A stretch of 64,000 bases of DNA from Lewinella sp. IMCC34183 (GTDB lineage: Bacteria; Bacteroidota; Bacteroidia; Chitinophagales; Saprospiraceae), in NCBI RefSeq assembly GCF_003390915.1, contig NZ_QMEM01000002.1, positions 124,001-188,000 of the forward strand. The letters are read 5' to 3'. A model generated the notes under the pieces. That model searched no databases and was not told where the DNA came from. It saw nothing but the letters and a program-made list of their open reading frames with translations. Both the position numbers and the translations under genes were made by a program. Below, piece by piece: positions 46,101-58,100 of the stretch (positions are counted from its first letter, which is position 1; every line of letters begins with the position of its first letter).

Positions 46101-49100
46101 CCAGGGTCACGTCGAGGACCACGGACTCCAGAATCCGGAAGGTATCGCGGCTCCGGTCGGTCGCGCAGGCGTTGGCTACCGTGGCTTCCACGGCGTAGGT
46201 GCCGGGGCCCAGGGTCACCGGATCGGGCCGGAACCCTTCGTGGGTGAATACTGCGGTGCCCGCGGCATCGCGGATCGACCAGCCGATGGAGTCGATGGCC
46301 GCCGGGTCCGAGGTCACGGCGGACAACTGTACGTCACCGGTACCGCAGTAGTCGGGCTGGGCGTCCAGTACGATGGTCGGCGGGGTCACGAGCGTGATGA
46401 TCGTATCCCGCACGACGGAGCCGCAGGCGGGGTTGCCGGCTTCCAGACGGATCGTGTAGGTACCGTCCGGCAGGCTGCCGGCGAAGGCGAAGCGGGCCGG
46501 CGATTTGGTGCGGGTCATCACGGGCGTTCCGCTGGCGTCCAGGACCGAGATCGTGAAGTCGGTCACGTCACCGGCCGAAGCCTCCGTTACGGTCAGGCTG
46601 CGGTCGGCACAGACGAGCTCACCCGTCAGCTCCATCCGGGGCACCGGGGGGGCGTATACCCGGAAGGTGTCGCGGTCGACGTCCGTACCGCAGGCGTTGG
46701 CCACGCGGGCGTCCACGGCGTAGTGGCCGGGAGCGAGCGTGGTCGGCACCGGATCGGGCCCGGCGTGGGTGTACACTACCCCACCGTCGACGGTGCGGAT
46801 GGTCCAGATAAGCGAGTCGGTGAAGGTCGTGTCGGTCAGGGTGGCCGCGAGCAGCACCTCCGCCGTACCGCAGTAGTCCGGCTGCCGATCCAGGGCGATG
46901 GAGGGCGCGGCGGTGCGCCGCACGATCGTGTCACGCTGCAGGAAGCCGCAGACCGGATTGCCCGTAGTCAGGCGCAGGGTGTAGGTCCCCGCCGCGTGCT
47001 CCGGCCCGAAGGTGAAGGTAGCGGGTGAGGTGTTGCTGCTGAAGAGCGGCGTGCCGCTCGCGTCGAGCACTTCGAAGCGCGGGTCAGCCGTGTTACTGCT
47101 GGCCGTGAGGGTACCGTCGCCGCAGACCAGATCGGCATCCAGCGTGAAGTCGGGGATAGCGTCGTCGTAGATGCGGAAGGTGTCCCGGTCGACGGCAGTA
47201 CCGCAGGCGTTGGTCACCGTAGCCGCTACGGCGTAGGTGCCGGCGGGCAGGGTGACGGCGTCGGGACGGAAGGTGGTACTCGCGTACACCTCCGTACCAG
47301 TAGCGTCAACGATCCACCAGTCGATGCGGTCCATGGCCGCGGTGTCGGTCGTGGTGGCGGAGAGCTGGATCTCCGTGGTACCGCAGGCGTCAACTACGGG
47401 GTCCAGGGCAATAGCCGGAGCGGCGCTCAGGCGCACGGTGGTGTCGCGAGTAACGGTGCCGCAGACCGCGTTGCCCGCCGTCAGCCGTACGGTATAGTCG
47501 CCGTACGGGAGGTTGTCGGCGAAGGTGAAGGTCGTCGGCGAGTTAGTGCTCGACAGCACTTCGGTACCGTCGGCGGCGTGGACCGTGAACCGGAATTCGT
47601 CGGCATCGCCCGTCGAGCTATTGATGACGGTGAAGGAGCGGTCGCTGCACAGCAGGTCGGTGCTCAGGGCAAGACCGGCGGTGGGCGCGGTGAAGATCCG
47701 GAAGGTATCGCGGTCGGTGTGCACGCCGCAGGCATTAGCTACGGTGGCTGCTACGGCATAGGTGCCGGGGGTCAGGCGGGCGGACGCGGGTGCGGTGCCG
47801 GTGAAGGCGAAGCGTTCGGTGCCGGTTTCGTCGGTAATGACCCAGGTGACGGAGTCAGCTTCCGCGGCGTGGGTGAGCGTGGCGGCAAGCTGCACGTCGG
47901 TAGGGCCGCAGTGGTCCGGCTGGGGCTCCAGGGCAATGGTCGGAGCCGTGGTGTAGGTCACGGTGGTATCCGTCCGCACGGTTCCGCAGGCGGGGTTGGT
48001 GACGGCCAGTTCGACCGTGTAGTCACCGAATGCCTGGCTGCCGTCGAAGGTGAAGGTCGCCGGCGATACGTCGCTGCTGAAGACAGTCGCACCTGCCGCG
48101 TCGCGCACCGTGAAGGTGAAGGCCGTGGCGTCGCCCCCGGAGGTAGTCGTAGCGGTCAGGGTACCGGTACCGCAGAGCAGGTCCGTATCCAGCGTGAAGC
48201 TGGGCTCGGGTGTCTCGAAGAGCCGGAAGGTATCACGGCTCGTGTCGCTGCCGCAACTGTTCAGAACGGTAGCTTCGACAGCATAGGTACCGGCGGGCAG
48301 GTTGACGGGACCGGGGGTGAAGGTAGCATTGGTGAATACTACCGCACCGCTGGCGTCGGTGATACTCCAGCCGATGCTGTCGATGAAGGCCACATCGGAT
48401 GTGGTCGCGGAGAGCTGTACCGTTCCCGGTGCGCAGTCGTCGGCTACCGGATTCAGGACGATGGTCGGCGGGGCGCTCAGGCGCACGATCGTATCGCGCG
48501 TCAGGGTACCACACTGCGGGTTACTGACCGACATCCGGACGGTATAATCGCCGGGGGCCTGTCCTACGCTGAAGTTGAAGGTGGCCGGTGAGGCATCGGT
48601 GCGGTCGAGGACGGTACCCGAGGCGTCCAGCACTTCAAAGGTGAAGTCGGTAACGTCACCCAGGGAGGTATTCGTGAGCACGATCGACCCGCCCTGACAG
48701 ACCTGGGCTGCGTCGATGACGAAGCTGGGCGCGGGCGTCTCGAAGAGCTGGAAGGTATCGCGGCTCGTGTCGCTGCCGCAGCTGTTCAGGACCGTGGCCT
48801 CTACGGCGTAGGTACCGGCGGGCAGGTTGACCGCATTCGGGGTGAAGGTCGAGTTGGCGTAGACGATGGTGCCGGAAGCATCCGTGATCTGCCAGCCGAT
48901 GCTGTCGATGAAGTCCACATCCGATGTGGTCGCAGACAGCTGCACCGTACCCGGCGCACAATCGTCGGCTACCGGATCGAGCACGATGGTCGGCTCGGCG
49001 CTCAGACGGATCGTGGTATCGCGGGTCAGCGTGCCACACTGCGGGTTGCTGACCGACAGGCGTACCGTGTAGTCACCGATGGGCTGAGCACCGGTGAAGG

Positions 49101-52100
49101 TGAAACTGGCGGGCGAGGTGTTGCTCGTGAAGACGACGTTGTTGGCCGCATCGAGTACCTGGAAGGTGAAGTCGGTGACGTCACCCGCCGAAGTATTCGT
49201 AGCGGTGATGGTACCACCCTGACAAACCAGATCCGCATCCAGCGCGAGGCTGGGCTCCAGGGTCTCGAAGAGCTGGAAGGTATCGCGGCTCGTGTCGCTG
49301 CCGCAGCTGTTCAGTACCGTTGCTTCGACGGCGTAAATGCCGGCGGGCAGGTTGACCGAAGCAGGCGTGAAGGTCGAGTTGGTGTAGACCACTACCCCAC
49401 TGGCGTCGGTGATGATCCAACCGATTGAGTCGATAAAGGCCACATCCGATGTGGTCGCAGACAGTTGAACCGTTCCCGGCGAACAATCGTCGGCTACCGG
49501 ATCGAGTACGATAGTCGGCTCAGCACTCAGACGGATGGTCGTATCGCGGGTCAGCGTACCACACTGCGGGTTGCTGACCGACAGACGTACCGTGTAGTCA
49601 CCGATGGGCTGAGCACCCGTGAAGGTGAAGCTGGCGGGCGAGGCGTTGCTCGTAAAAATGGTAGCGCCACTTCCGTCTACTACGGTGAAGGTGAAGTCCG
49701 TTACGTCACCCGCGGAGGTATTCGTGGCGGTGATGGTACCACCCTGGCATACCAGATCCGTATCCAGCGCGAGGCTGGGCTCCGGCGTCTCGAAGAGCTG
49801 GAAGGTATCGCGGCTCGTGTCGCTGCCGCAGCTGTTCAGCACGGTCGCCTCTACGGCGTAGACGCCGGCGGGCAGGTTGACCGAAGCGGGCGTGAAGGTG
49901 GAGTTGGTGTAGACGATGGTGCCGGAAGCATCCGTGATTTGCCAGCCGATGCTGTCGATAAAGGCCACATCCGATGTGGTCGCGGACAGCTGTACCGTTC
50001 CCGGGGCACAATCGTCGGCTACCGGATCGAGTACAATGGTCGGCTCGGCGCTGAGACGGATGGTGGTGTCGCGGGTCAGCGTGCCACACTGCGGGTTGCT
50101 GACCGACAGACGTACCGTGTAGTCACCGATGGGCTGAGCACCGGTGAAGGTGAAGCTGGCGGGCGAGGCGTTGCTGGTGAAAACGACGTTGCTGGTCGCA
50201 TCGATTACCTGGAAGGTGAAGTCGGTGACGTCACCAGCCGAAGTATTCGTAGCGGTGATGGTACCACCCTGGCAAACCAGGTCCGTATCCAGCGCGAGGC
50301 TGGGCTCCGGGGTCTCGAAGAGCTGGAAGGTATCGCGGCTCGTGTCGCTGCCGCAGCTGTTCAGGACCGTTGCTTCGACGGCGTAAATGCCGGCGGGCAG
50401 GTTGACGGGGCCGGGCGTGAAGGTCGAGTTGGCGTAGACGATGGTGCCGGAAGCATCCGTGATCTGCCAGCCGATGCTGTCGATGAAGGCCACATCCGAT
50501 GTGGTTGCGGACAGCTGCACCGTACCCGGCGCACAATTGTCGGCTGCCGGATCAAGCACGATAGTCGGCTCGGCACTCAGACGGATCGTGGTATCGCGGG
50601 TCAGCGTACCACACTGCGGGTTGCTGACCGAGAGGCGTACGGTGTAGTCGCCGATGGGCTGAGCACCCGTGAAGGTGAAGCTGGCGGGCGAGACGTTGCT
50701 GGTGAAAACGACGTTGCTGGTCGCATCGATTACCTGGAACGTGAAGTCGGTGACGTCACCAGCCGAAATATTCGTAGCGGTGATCGTACCACCCTGGCAC
50801 ACCAGGTCCGTATCCAGCGCCAAACTGGGCTCCGGGGTCTCGAAGAGCTGGAAGGTATCGCGGCTCGTGTCGCTGCCGCAGCTGTTCAGCACGGTGGCCT
50901 CGACGGCGTAGGTGCCGGCGGGCAGGTTGACCGAAGCGGGCGTGAAGGTCGAGTTGGTGTAGACCACTACCCCACTGGCGTCGGTAATGCTCCAACCGAT
51001 CGAGTCGATAAAAGCCACATCCGATGTGGTTGCAGACAGCTGCACCGTACCCGGCGCACAATAGTCGGCTGCCGGATCAAGCACGATAGTCGGCTCGGCG
51101 CTCAGGCGGATGGTGGTGTCGCGGGTCAGCGTACCACACTGCGGGTTGCTGACCGACAGACGTACCGTGTAATCGCCGATCGGCTGGGCACCCGTGAAGG
51201 TGAGACTTGCGGGCGAGGCGTTGCTCGTGAAAACGACGTTGCTGGTCGCATCGATTACCTGGAAGGTGAAGTCGGTGACGTCACCAGCCGAAGTATTCGT
51301 AGCGGTGATGGTACCACCCTGACAAACCAGATCCGCATCCAGCGCGAGGCTGGGTTCGGGCGTCTCGAAGAGCTGGAAGGTATCGCGGCTCGTGTCGCTA
51401 CCGCAGCTGTTCAGGACCGTTGCTTCGACGGCGTAAATGCCGGCGGGCAGACTAACCGAAGCGGGCGTGAAGGTCGAGTTCGTGTAGACGATGGTGCCGG
51501 AAGCATCCGTGATTTGCCAGCCGATGCTGTCGATAAAGGCCACATCCGATGTGGTCGCGGACAGCTGTACCGTTCCCGGGGCACAATCGTCGGCTACGGG
51601 ATCGAGCACGATGGTAGGCTCGGCGCTCAGGCGGATGGTGGTGTCGCGGGTCAGCGTACCACACTGCGGATTGCTGACCGACAGACGTACCGTGTAGTCG
51701 CCGATGGGCTGGGCACCGGAGAAGGTGAAGCTGGCCGGCGAGGTGTTGCTCGTGAAAACGACGTTGCTGGTCGCATCGATTACCTGGAAGGTGAAGTCGG
51801 TGACGTCACCAGCCGAAGTATTCGTAGCGGTGATGGTACCACCCTGGCAAACCAGGTCCGTATCCAGCGCGAGGCTGGGCTCCGGCGTCTCGAAGAGCTG
51901 GAAGGTATCGCGGCTCGTGTCGCTGCCGCAGCTGTTCAGGACCGTTGCTTCGACGGCGTAAATGCCGGCGGGCAGGTTGACCGAAGCAGGCGTGAAGGTC
52001 GAGTTGGTGTAGACCACTACCCCACTGGCGTCGGTGATGATCCAACCGATTGAGTCGATAAAGGCCACATCCGATGTGGTCGCAGACAGTTGTACCGTTC

Positions 52101-55100
52101 CCGGCGAACAATCGTCGGCTACCGGATCGAGTACGATAGTCGGCTCGGCACTCAGGCGGATGGTCGTATCGCGGGTCAGCGTACCACACTGCGGGTTGCT
52201 GACCGAGAGGCGTACCGTGTAATCGCCGATCGGCTGGGCACCCGTGAAGGTGAAGCTGGCGGGCGAGGCGTTGCTCGTAAAAATGGTAGCGCCACTTCCG
52301 TCTACTACGGTGAAGGTAAAGTCCGTCACGTCACCAGCCGAAGTATTGGTAGCGGTGATGGTACCACCCTGGCACACCAGGTCCGTATCCAGCGCCAAAC
52401 TAGGCTCCGGCGTCTCGAAGAGCTGGAAGGTATCGCGGCTCGTGTCGCTACCACAGCTGTTCAGTACCGTTGCTTCGACGGCGTAAATGCCGGCGGGCAG
52501 GTTGACCGAAGCAGGCGTGAAGGTCGAGTTGGTGTAGACCACTACCCCACTGGCGTCGGTAATGCTCCAACCGATCGAGTCGATAAAGGCCACATCCGAT
52601 GTGGTTGCGGACAGCTGCACCGTACCCGGCGCACAATTGTCGGCTACCGGATCAAGCACGATAGTCGGCTCGGCACTCAGACGGATCGTGGTATCGCGGG
52701 TCAGCGTACCACACTGCGGGTTGCTGACCGAGAGGCGTACCGTGTAATCGCCGATCGGCTGGGCACCCGTGAAGGTGAGACTTGCGGGCGAGGCGTTGCT
52801 CGTGAAAACGACGTTGCTGGTCGCATCGATTACCTGGAAGGTGAAGTCGGTGACGTCACCAGCCGAAGTATTCGTAGCGGTGATGGTACCACCCTGGCAA
52901 ACCAGGTCCGTATCCAGCGCGAGGCTGGGCTCCGGCGTCTCGAAGAGCTGGAAGGTATCGCGGCTCGTGTCGCTACCGCAGCTGTTCAGGACCGTTGCTT
53001 CGACGGCGTAAATGCCGGCGGGCAGGTTGACGGGGCCGGGCGTGAAGGTCGAGTTGGCGTAGACAATGGTGCCGGAAGCATCCGTGATCTGCCAGCCGAT
53101 GCTGTCGATGAAGGCCACATCCGATGTGGTTGCAGACAGCTGCACCGTACCCGGCGCACAATTGTCGGCTGCCGGATCAAGCACGATAGTCGGCTCGGCA
53201 CTCAGACGGATCGTGGTATCGCGGGTCAGCGTACCACACTGCGGGTTGCTGACCGACAGACGTACCGTGTAGTCACCGATGGGCTGAGCACCCGTGAAGG
53301 TGAAGCTGGCCGGCGAGGCGTTGCTCGTGAAGACGACGATGTTGGTCGCATCAAGTACCTCGAAGGTGAAGTCGGTGATGTCACCCGCGGAGGTGTTCTC
53401 AGCCGTGATGGCACCACCAACACATACGAAAGCCGCATCGACCGTAAAGGCAGGCTCCGGCATTTCGTACAACCGGAAAGCAGTGCGGCTGGTATCGACG
53501 CCACAGGTGTTACGGACCGCAGCCTCCGCCCGGTACGTACCGACCGGTAGATTAACCGGACCGGGCATGAAGGTGGAATTGCGGTACACCACGGTGCCCG
53601 CTGCATCCATAATGCGCCAGTCAATGCCGTCGATAAAGGCCACATCCGATGTGCGGGCCGCCAACTGTACCGTCGTGCGGCCGCAGGCGTCGGCGATCGA
53701 ATCGAGAACGATCGTCGGCGGCGCGGAAAGGTGCACGATCGTGTCCGTCCGCTCCGTTCCACACTCGGGGTTGCCGACGAAAAGCTGCAGCGTATAGTCT
53801 CCGGGAATCCAGTCGTTTTCGAAGGTCAGCACGGCGGGGGAAGACCGCTCCCGCCGAACGATCACGCCGTTGGGGTCGACCAGCTGAAACACGCGGCCGG
53901 AAACATCGCCGCCACTGACATCGGTGGCCGTGATCGAGCCTCCCCGGCACACCGTGTCGGCGTTCAGCGCGATAAGGGGCTGGGGTGCCGCAAAGAGCTG
54001 AAAGGTGTCGAAGGCTTCGTCGCTACCGCAGCCGTTACGGACACCGGCGCGCACGTGGTAGGTGCCCGGCTCCAGACTGACCGGTGCCGGGTGGAAACTG
54101 TCGTGGTCGTACACCAGTACACCGGCGGCGTTGCGGATCTCCCAGCCGATCGAATCGATGAAGGCGGGGGCGGAGGTCTTGCCCGACAGGGTCACCGTGG
54201 TCCGCCCACAGGCATCGGCGATCGGGTCCAGCGTGATCGTCGGGGCAACCGTGATCCGGACGGTGGTGTCCCGGATAAGGGTACCACACTCGGGATTGCT
54301 CACCGTCATACGTAACGTATAGTCCCCCTCCGGCTGGCTGCCGTCAAACACAAAGGTCGCCGGGGAGACGGAGCGGGTGAATACCGTAGCCCCCGACGCG
54401 TCCAGTACATCGAAACTCAGGTCGGACACGTCACCTCCGGAGGTGTTGACCGCCGTGACCGAGCCGCTTTCGCAGACCAGGTCGGTGTCCAGCGTGAAGG
54501 CGGGCTCCGGGGTCTCCCACAGCCGGAAGGTGTCGCGGGCGGTGGTTGCTCCGCATTCGTTGGTCACGGTAGCCTCCACCGCGTAGCGGCCCGGCGCCAG
54601 GCTGACCGGAGCGGGGGAATAACTGTCGTGGGTGTACACTACCGTACCGGCGGCGTCGGTGATCTGCCAGCCGATCGAATCGATGAAGGCCGGAGCGGAG
54701 GTCGTCCCGGAAAGCGTCACCGTGGTCCGGCCACAGCCTTCAACCACCTGGTTAAGTATGATGGTTGGTGTCCGGTTGAAGCGGAGGGTCTGCTCCGTAG
54801 TGTCCATCCCGCAGGCAATATTGCCCGCCGCCAGCCGCACCGTATAGGTACCCGGCAATTGCGTCTCGGTAAAGGCAAAGCTGGCCGGGGAAGACGTACT
54901 AATGAAGGCTACGGCTCCACTCGGATCGATCACTTCGATCATCAGGCTGCTCACGTCGCCCGTGGAGGTGTTGGTCACCGTAAGTGGCTCCCCAGCGCAA
55001 AGCTCGGTAACGCTGAGCGCTACGTCCGCGAACGGTGGTTCAAAGAGTTGAAAGTTGTCGCGCTTGGTGTCCGTTCCGCAGTCGTTCGTGACGGTTACTT

Positions 55101-58100
55101 CCGCGGTATACCGGCCGGGCGGGAGGCTGACCGAAGCGGGCGAAAAGGTAGTGGCATGAAAGACCACCGTACCATCGGCTTGGGTGATCTGCCAGCCGAC
55201 TGAGTCAATATCCGATGGGTCGGAAAAGCTTGCCGACAGGGCTACCGAAGTGGTACCGCAGGCATCGGATACCGGGTCGAGGGTGACGGTGGGCGGGGCG
55301 CTCAACCAGACCACGGTGTCCTTTACGGTAGGTCCGCAAGCCGGGTTCGTAGCTTCCAGGCGAACGGTATAGGAGCCCGTAGCGTAGCTGTCGTCGAACC
55401 CGACGACCACCCGGGCATCGGAGCTGCTGAGCACCTGCGTCCCCGCGGGATCCAGCACCGTTACCGTGAAGGAGGTTACGTCACCGTCAGAGGTGTTCTG
55501 GATGATCAGTTCCTCGCCCCGGCAGAGCTGCAGGTCGTTGACGTCAAAATCGGCCCGGGCGGGCGTGTAGATGCGGAAGGTGCGGCGGGCCGTCCGCCCC
55601 GTGGGTGCACAGATATTGTAGGCCGTGGCCGTAAACTCGTACAGCCCCGGTGCATCGAGGCGGAAGGGAGCGGCGGTTTCCGGTCCGCGGTAAAGCTCCG
55701 CGGCCGGTGTAGCTCCGCCGATACGCGCCAGCGTCCACCGGACCGAATCGATCTCCGCCGCGGGTACGCCGTAGGTGACAGAGGGCAGCAGGTCCAGGTC
55801 CTCGCAGGCGTCGGGGATCGTGGCGATCTGCGGCTGGGGGGCCCGGGTGATCGTCACCGTATGGCTCACCTGCTCAAACCCGCAGGTAGCGTTGCCGACC
55901 TCCAGGATCAGTACATATGCAGTTGCCGTACCCCCGAAGGTGAAGCGCGGTTCGCGCACGGTGCTGTCGCTGATGGTCACGCCGTCGGGTGAAGCCGTCC
56001 ACCGGTAGGTAAGGTCCTCACCGGTACTGCTATTCACCGGAACGAGGTCGCCGCCGCGGCAGATGAGGGAATCGATACTGAATTCGGCTACCGGCGGCTC
56101 AAGAATGTCAAACCGTACGGTATCGCTGCTGCTGCCGCAGCCTCCGTACACGGTCAGGGTCACCGGCAGGCCGCGGCCGGTACGGTCGACGAATACTTCG
56201 CCTGGCTCCCGGTCGGTGGAAGTCGCGGGCGTACTGCCGGCCGGGAAGGTCCAGCGTACCGAATCGATAAAGGGGCCGAAGGTCCCGTAGTCGGCGCGGG
56301 GCGTGAAACGGTGATCGGCGCAGTTATTGTCAATGGCGGCGATGGTAGCCTTCGGCGTGGTGACTACCAGGACCGTCGTATCCCACGTGGGGGTATCTGG
56401 GCAGACGGGATTGGCTACGGTCACCGCCAAGGTGTAGTTACCCGGCGGGGTCGAAGGGGGGAACGTGAAGGTGGGCGATGCTTCCCCGGAGGTCAGCACT
56501 ACCTGGCCGGCGGAATTGGTGACCTCCCAGGCATAGGTGTCGATATCACCCCCCGAACGGTCGGTCAGGGTGATGCTGTTGGCGCCGTCGGTACAGACCG
56601 TATCCCGGCTCAGGTCGAAGGCGGGATCCGGGGTTTCCAGCACGCGGAACGAGCGACGGGCGGTTTTCCGTTCGCAACGATTGACGGCCGTAAACAGTAA
56701 GGTGTAAGTACCCGGCCGGTCGATGGAGACGGGCGGCGCATGCTCCGTGGTTGACAGCAGGGTGGTCGTGGTACCGTCGCTCAGTTCCCACCGGAAGGAG
56801 TCCACGCTTTCAAAGGGGATCCCGTAGGTACCCTCCGGCGTGAAACTGGCCGTCTCGCAAAAGGGGCCCGGGTTGCGGATGGAGGGACGCGGGGGAAGCT
56901 CGACGTACACATCGATCGTCTGCCGGCTGGTTCCGCAGGCCTCGTTGGTGAGTGTTGCGGTCAGGGTGTACCAGCCTTGGGCCAGGCTATTGGTAAAGGC
57001 GATTTGCGGGGTGGCGAGCGAGGAGTCGATGAAGTGGATGGCGGTGTCGGAAGCCTCCCAGAGGTAGGTCAGGTGGGTGCCTTCGCTGTTGTCGATCGGG
57101 ATGATCGTATCGCCCCGGCACACCGTGTCGGAGGGCAGCATATAATCAGCCACGGGGGGCTCCATCACCTCGAAGGTGTGGGTAAAATCACCGCCACCGC
57201 ACTTGTTGGAGGTTACGACGGTCATCGTGTGGGTGCCGGGCTCGAAATAGACGGGCGGGGCGTCCGCGCCTACGTAGGTGACCGGTGGCGAGGCGGTGGG
57301 GAATTCCCAGCGCGTCGTACTCATGGAGGAATGGCAGGGCAGCTTGCTGAACCCGAAGTCCAGAAACTGCGCACCGCAGTACATGTCTTCTACCTCAATC
57401 TCGGCGGCGGGTTTACTGAACACCAGCATCGTGTCGCGGTGCTCGGTACTGCCGCAATCGCTGCTGGCGATCAGGGAGATGATGTAACTGCCCGGTTTGG
57501 TGATACGGAATACGGGCTCGCGGCTGTTGCGGTCGGTCCCCGCGGTAAAGAAGGCCTGTCCCTTCCCGTTGTTGCAGTCGCCGCCGTCGTAGCCGACGAA
57601 CTCCCACAGGTAAGAAACGCCCGCACCACAGGCACCTTCCGCTGTCGTATTGATCGTGCGGAAGGTCTCGTCCTCCTGCTTACAGACGAAGCCCTGCTCG
57701 AATTCGAAGTCGGCGACGGGGGGATTATCCACGCACATCGTGGCCCGGTCCGAACTCCGGCAGCCGTACTCGTTCGTATAGGTGTAGGTAGCGGAGTAGG
57801 TGCCCGGCGCAGTGGCGGTGAAGCGGCCGTCGGGGGTGACGTTGCTACCGGACCACTGCCCGCTGCCCCCGTCCGAAGCGTCGGGACTGCCGGTAAGCTG
57901 CAATTCCAGGTTGGAACAGGCTACGTAGTCGTCACCGGCATTCACCTTCGGTGCCGGTTGCAGGGTCACCAGGATGGTTTCGGTACCCGTACACTCTCCG
58001 TTGAGTTCCTTACCGACGACGGTCACCGGGTATTGACCGGGAACGATGTGCCGGAAGATCACGGAGTCCTCCCCCGCCCGGCTCAGGTGGGGACCCGACC

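Noticed and set aside
49465-52053. An 862-codon open frame on the + strand
   Set aside because: It is a shadow of the 525-bp repeats of giant gene 2; its peptide repeats with the same period.
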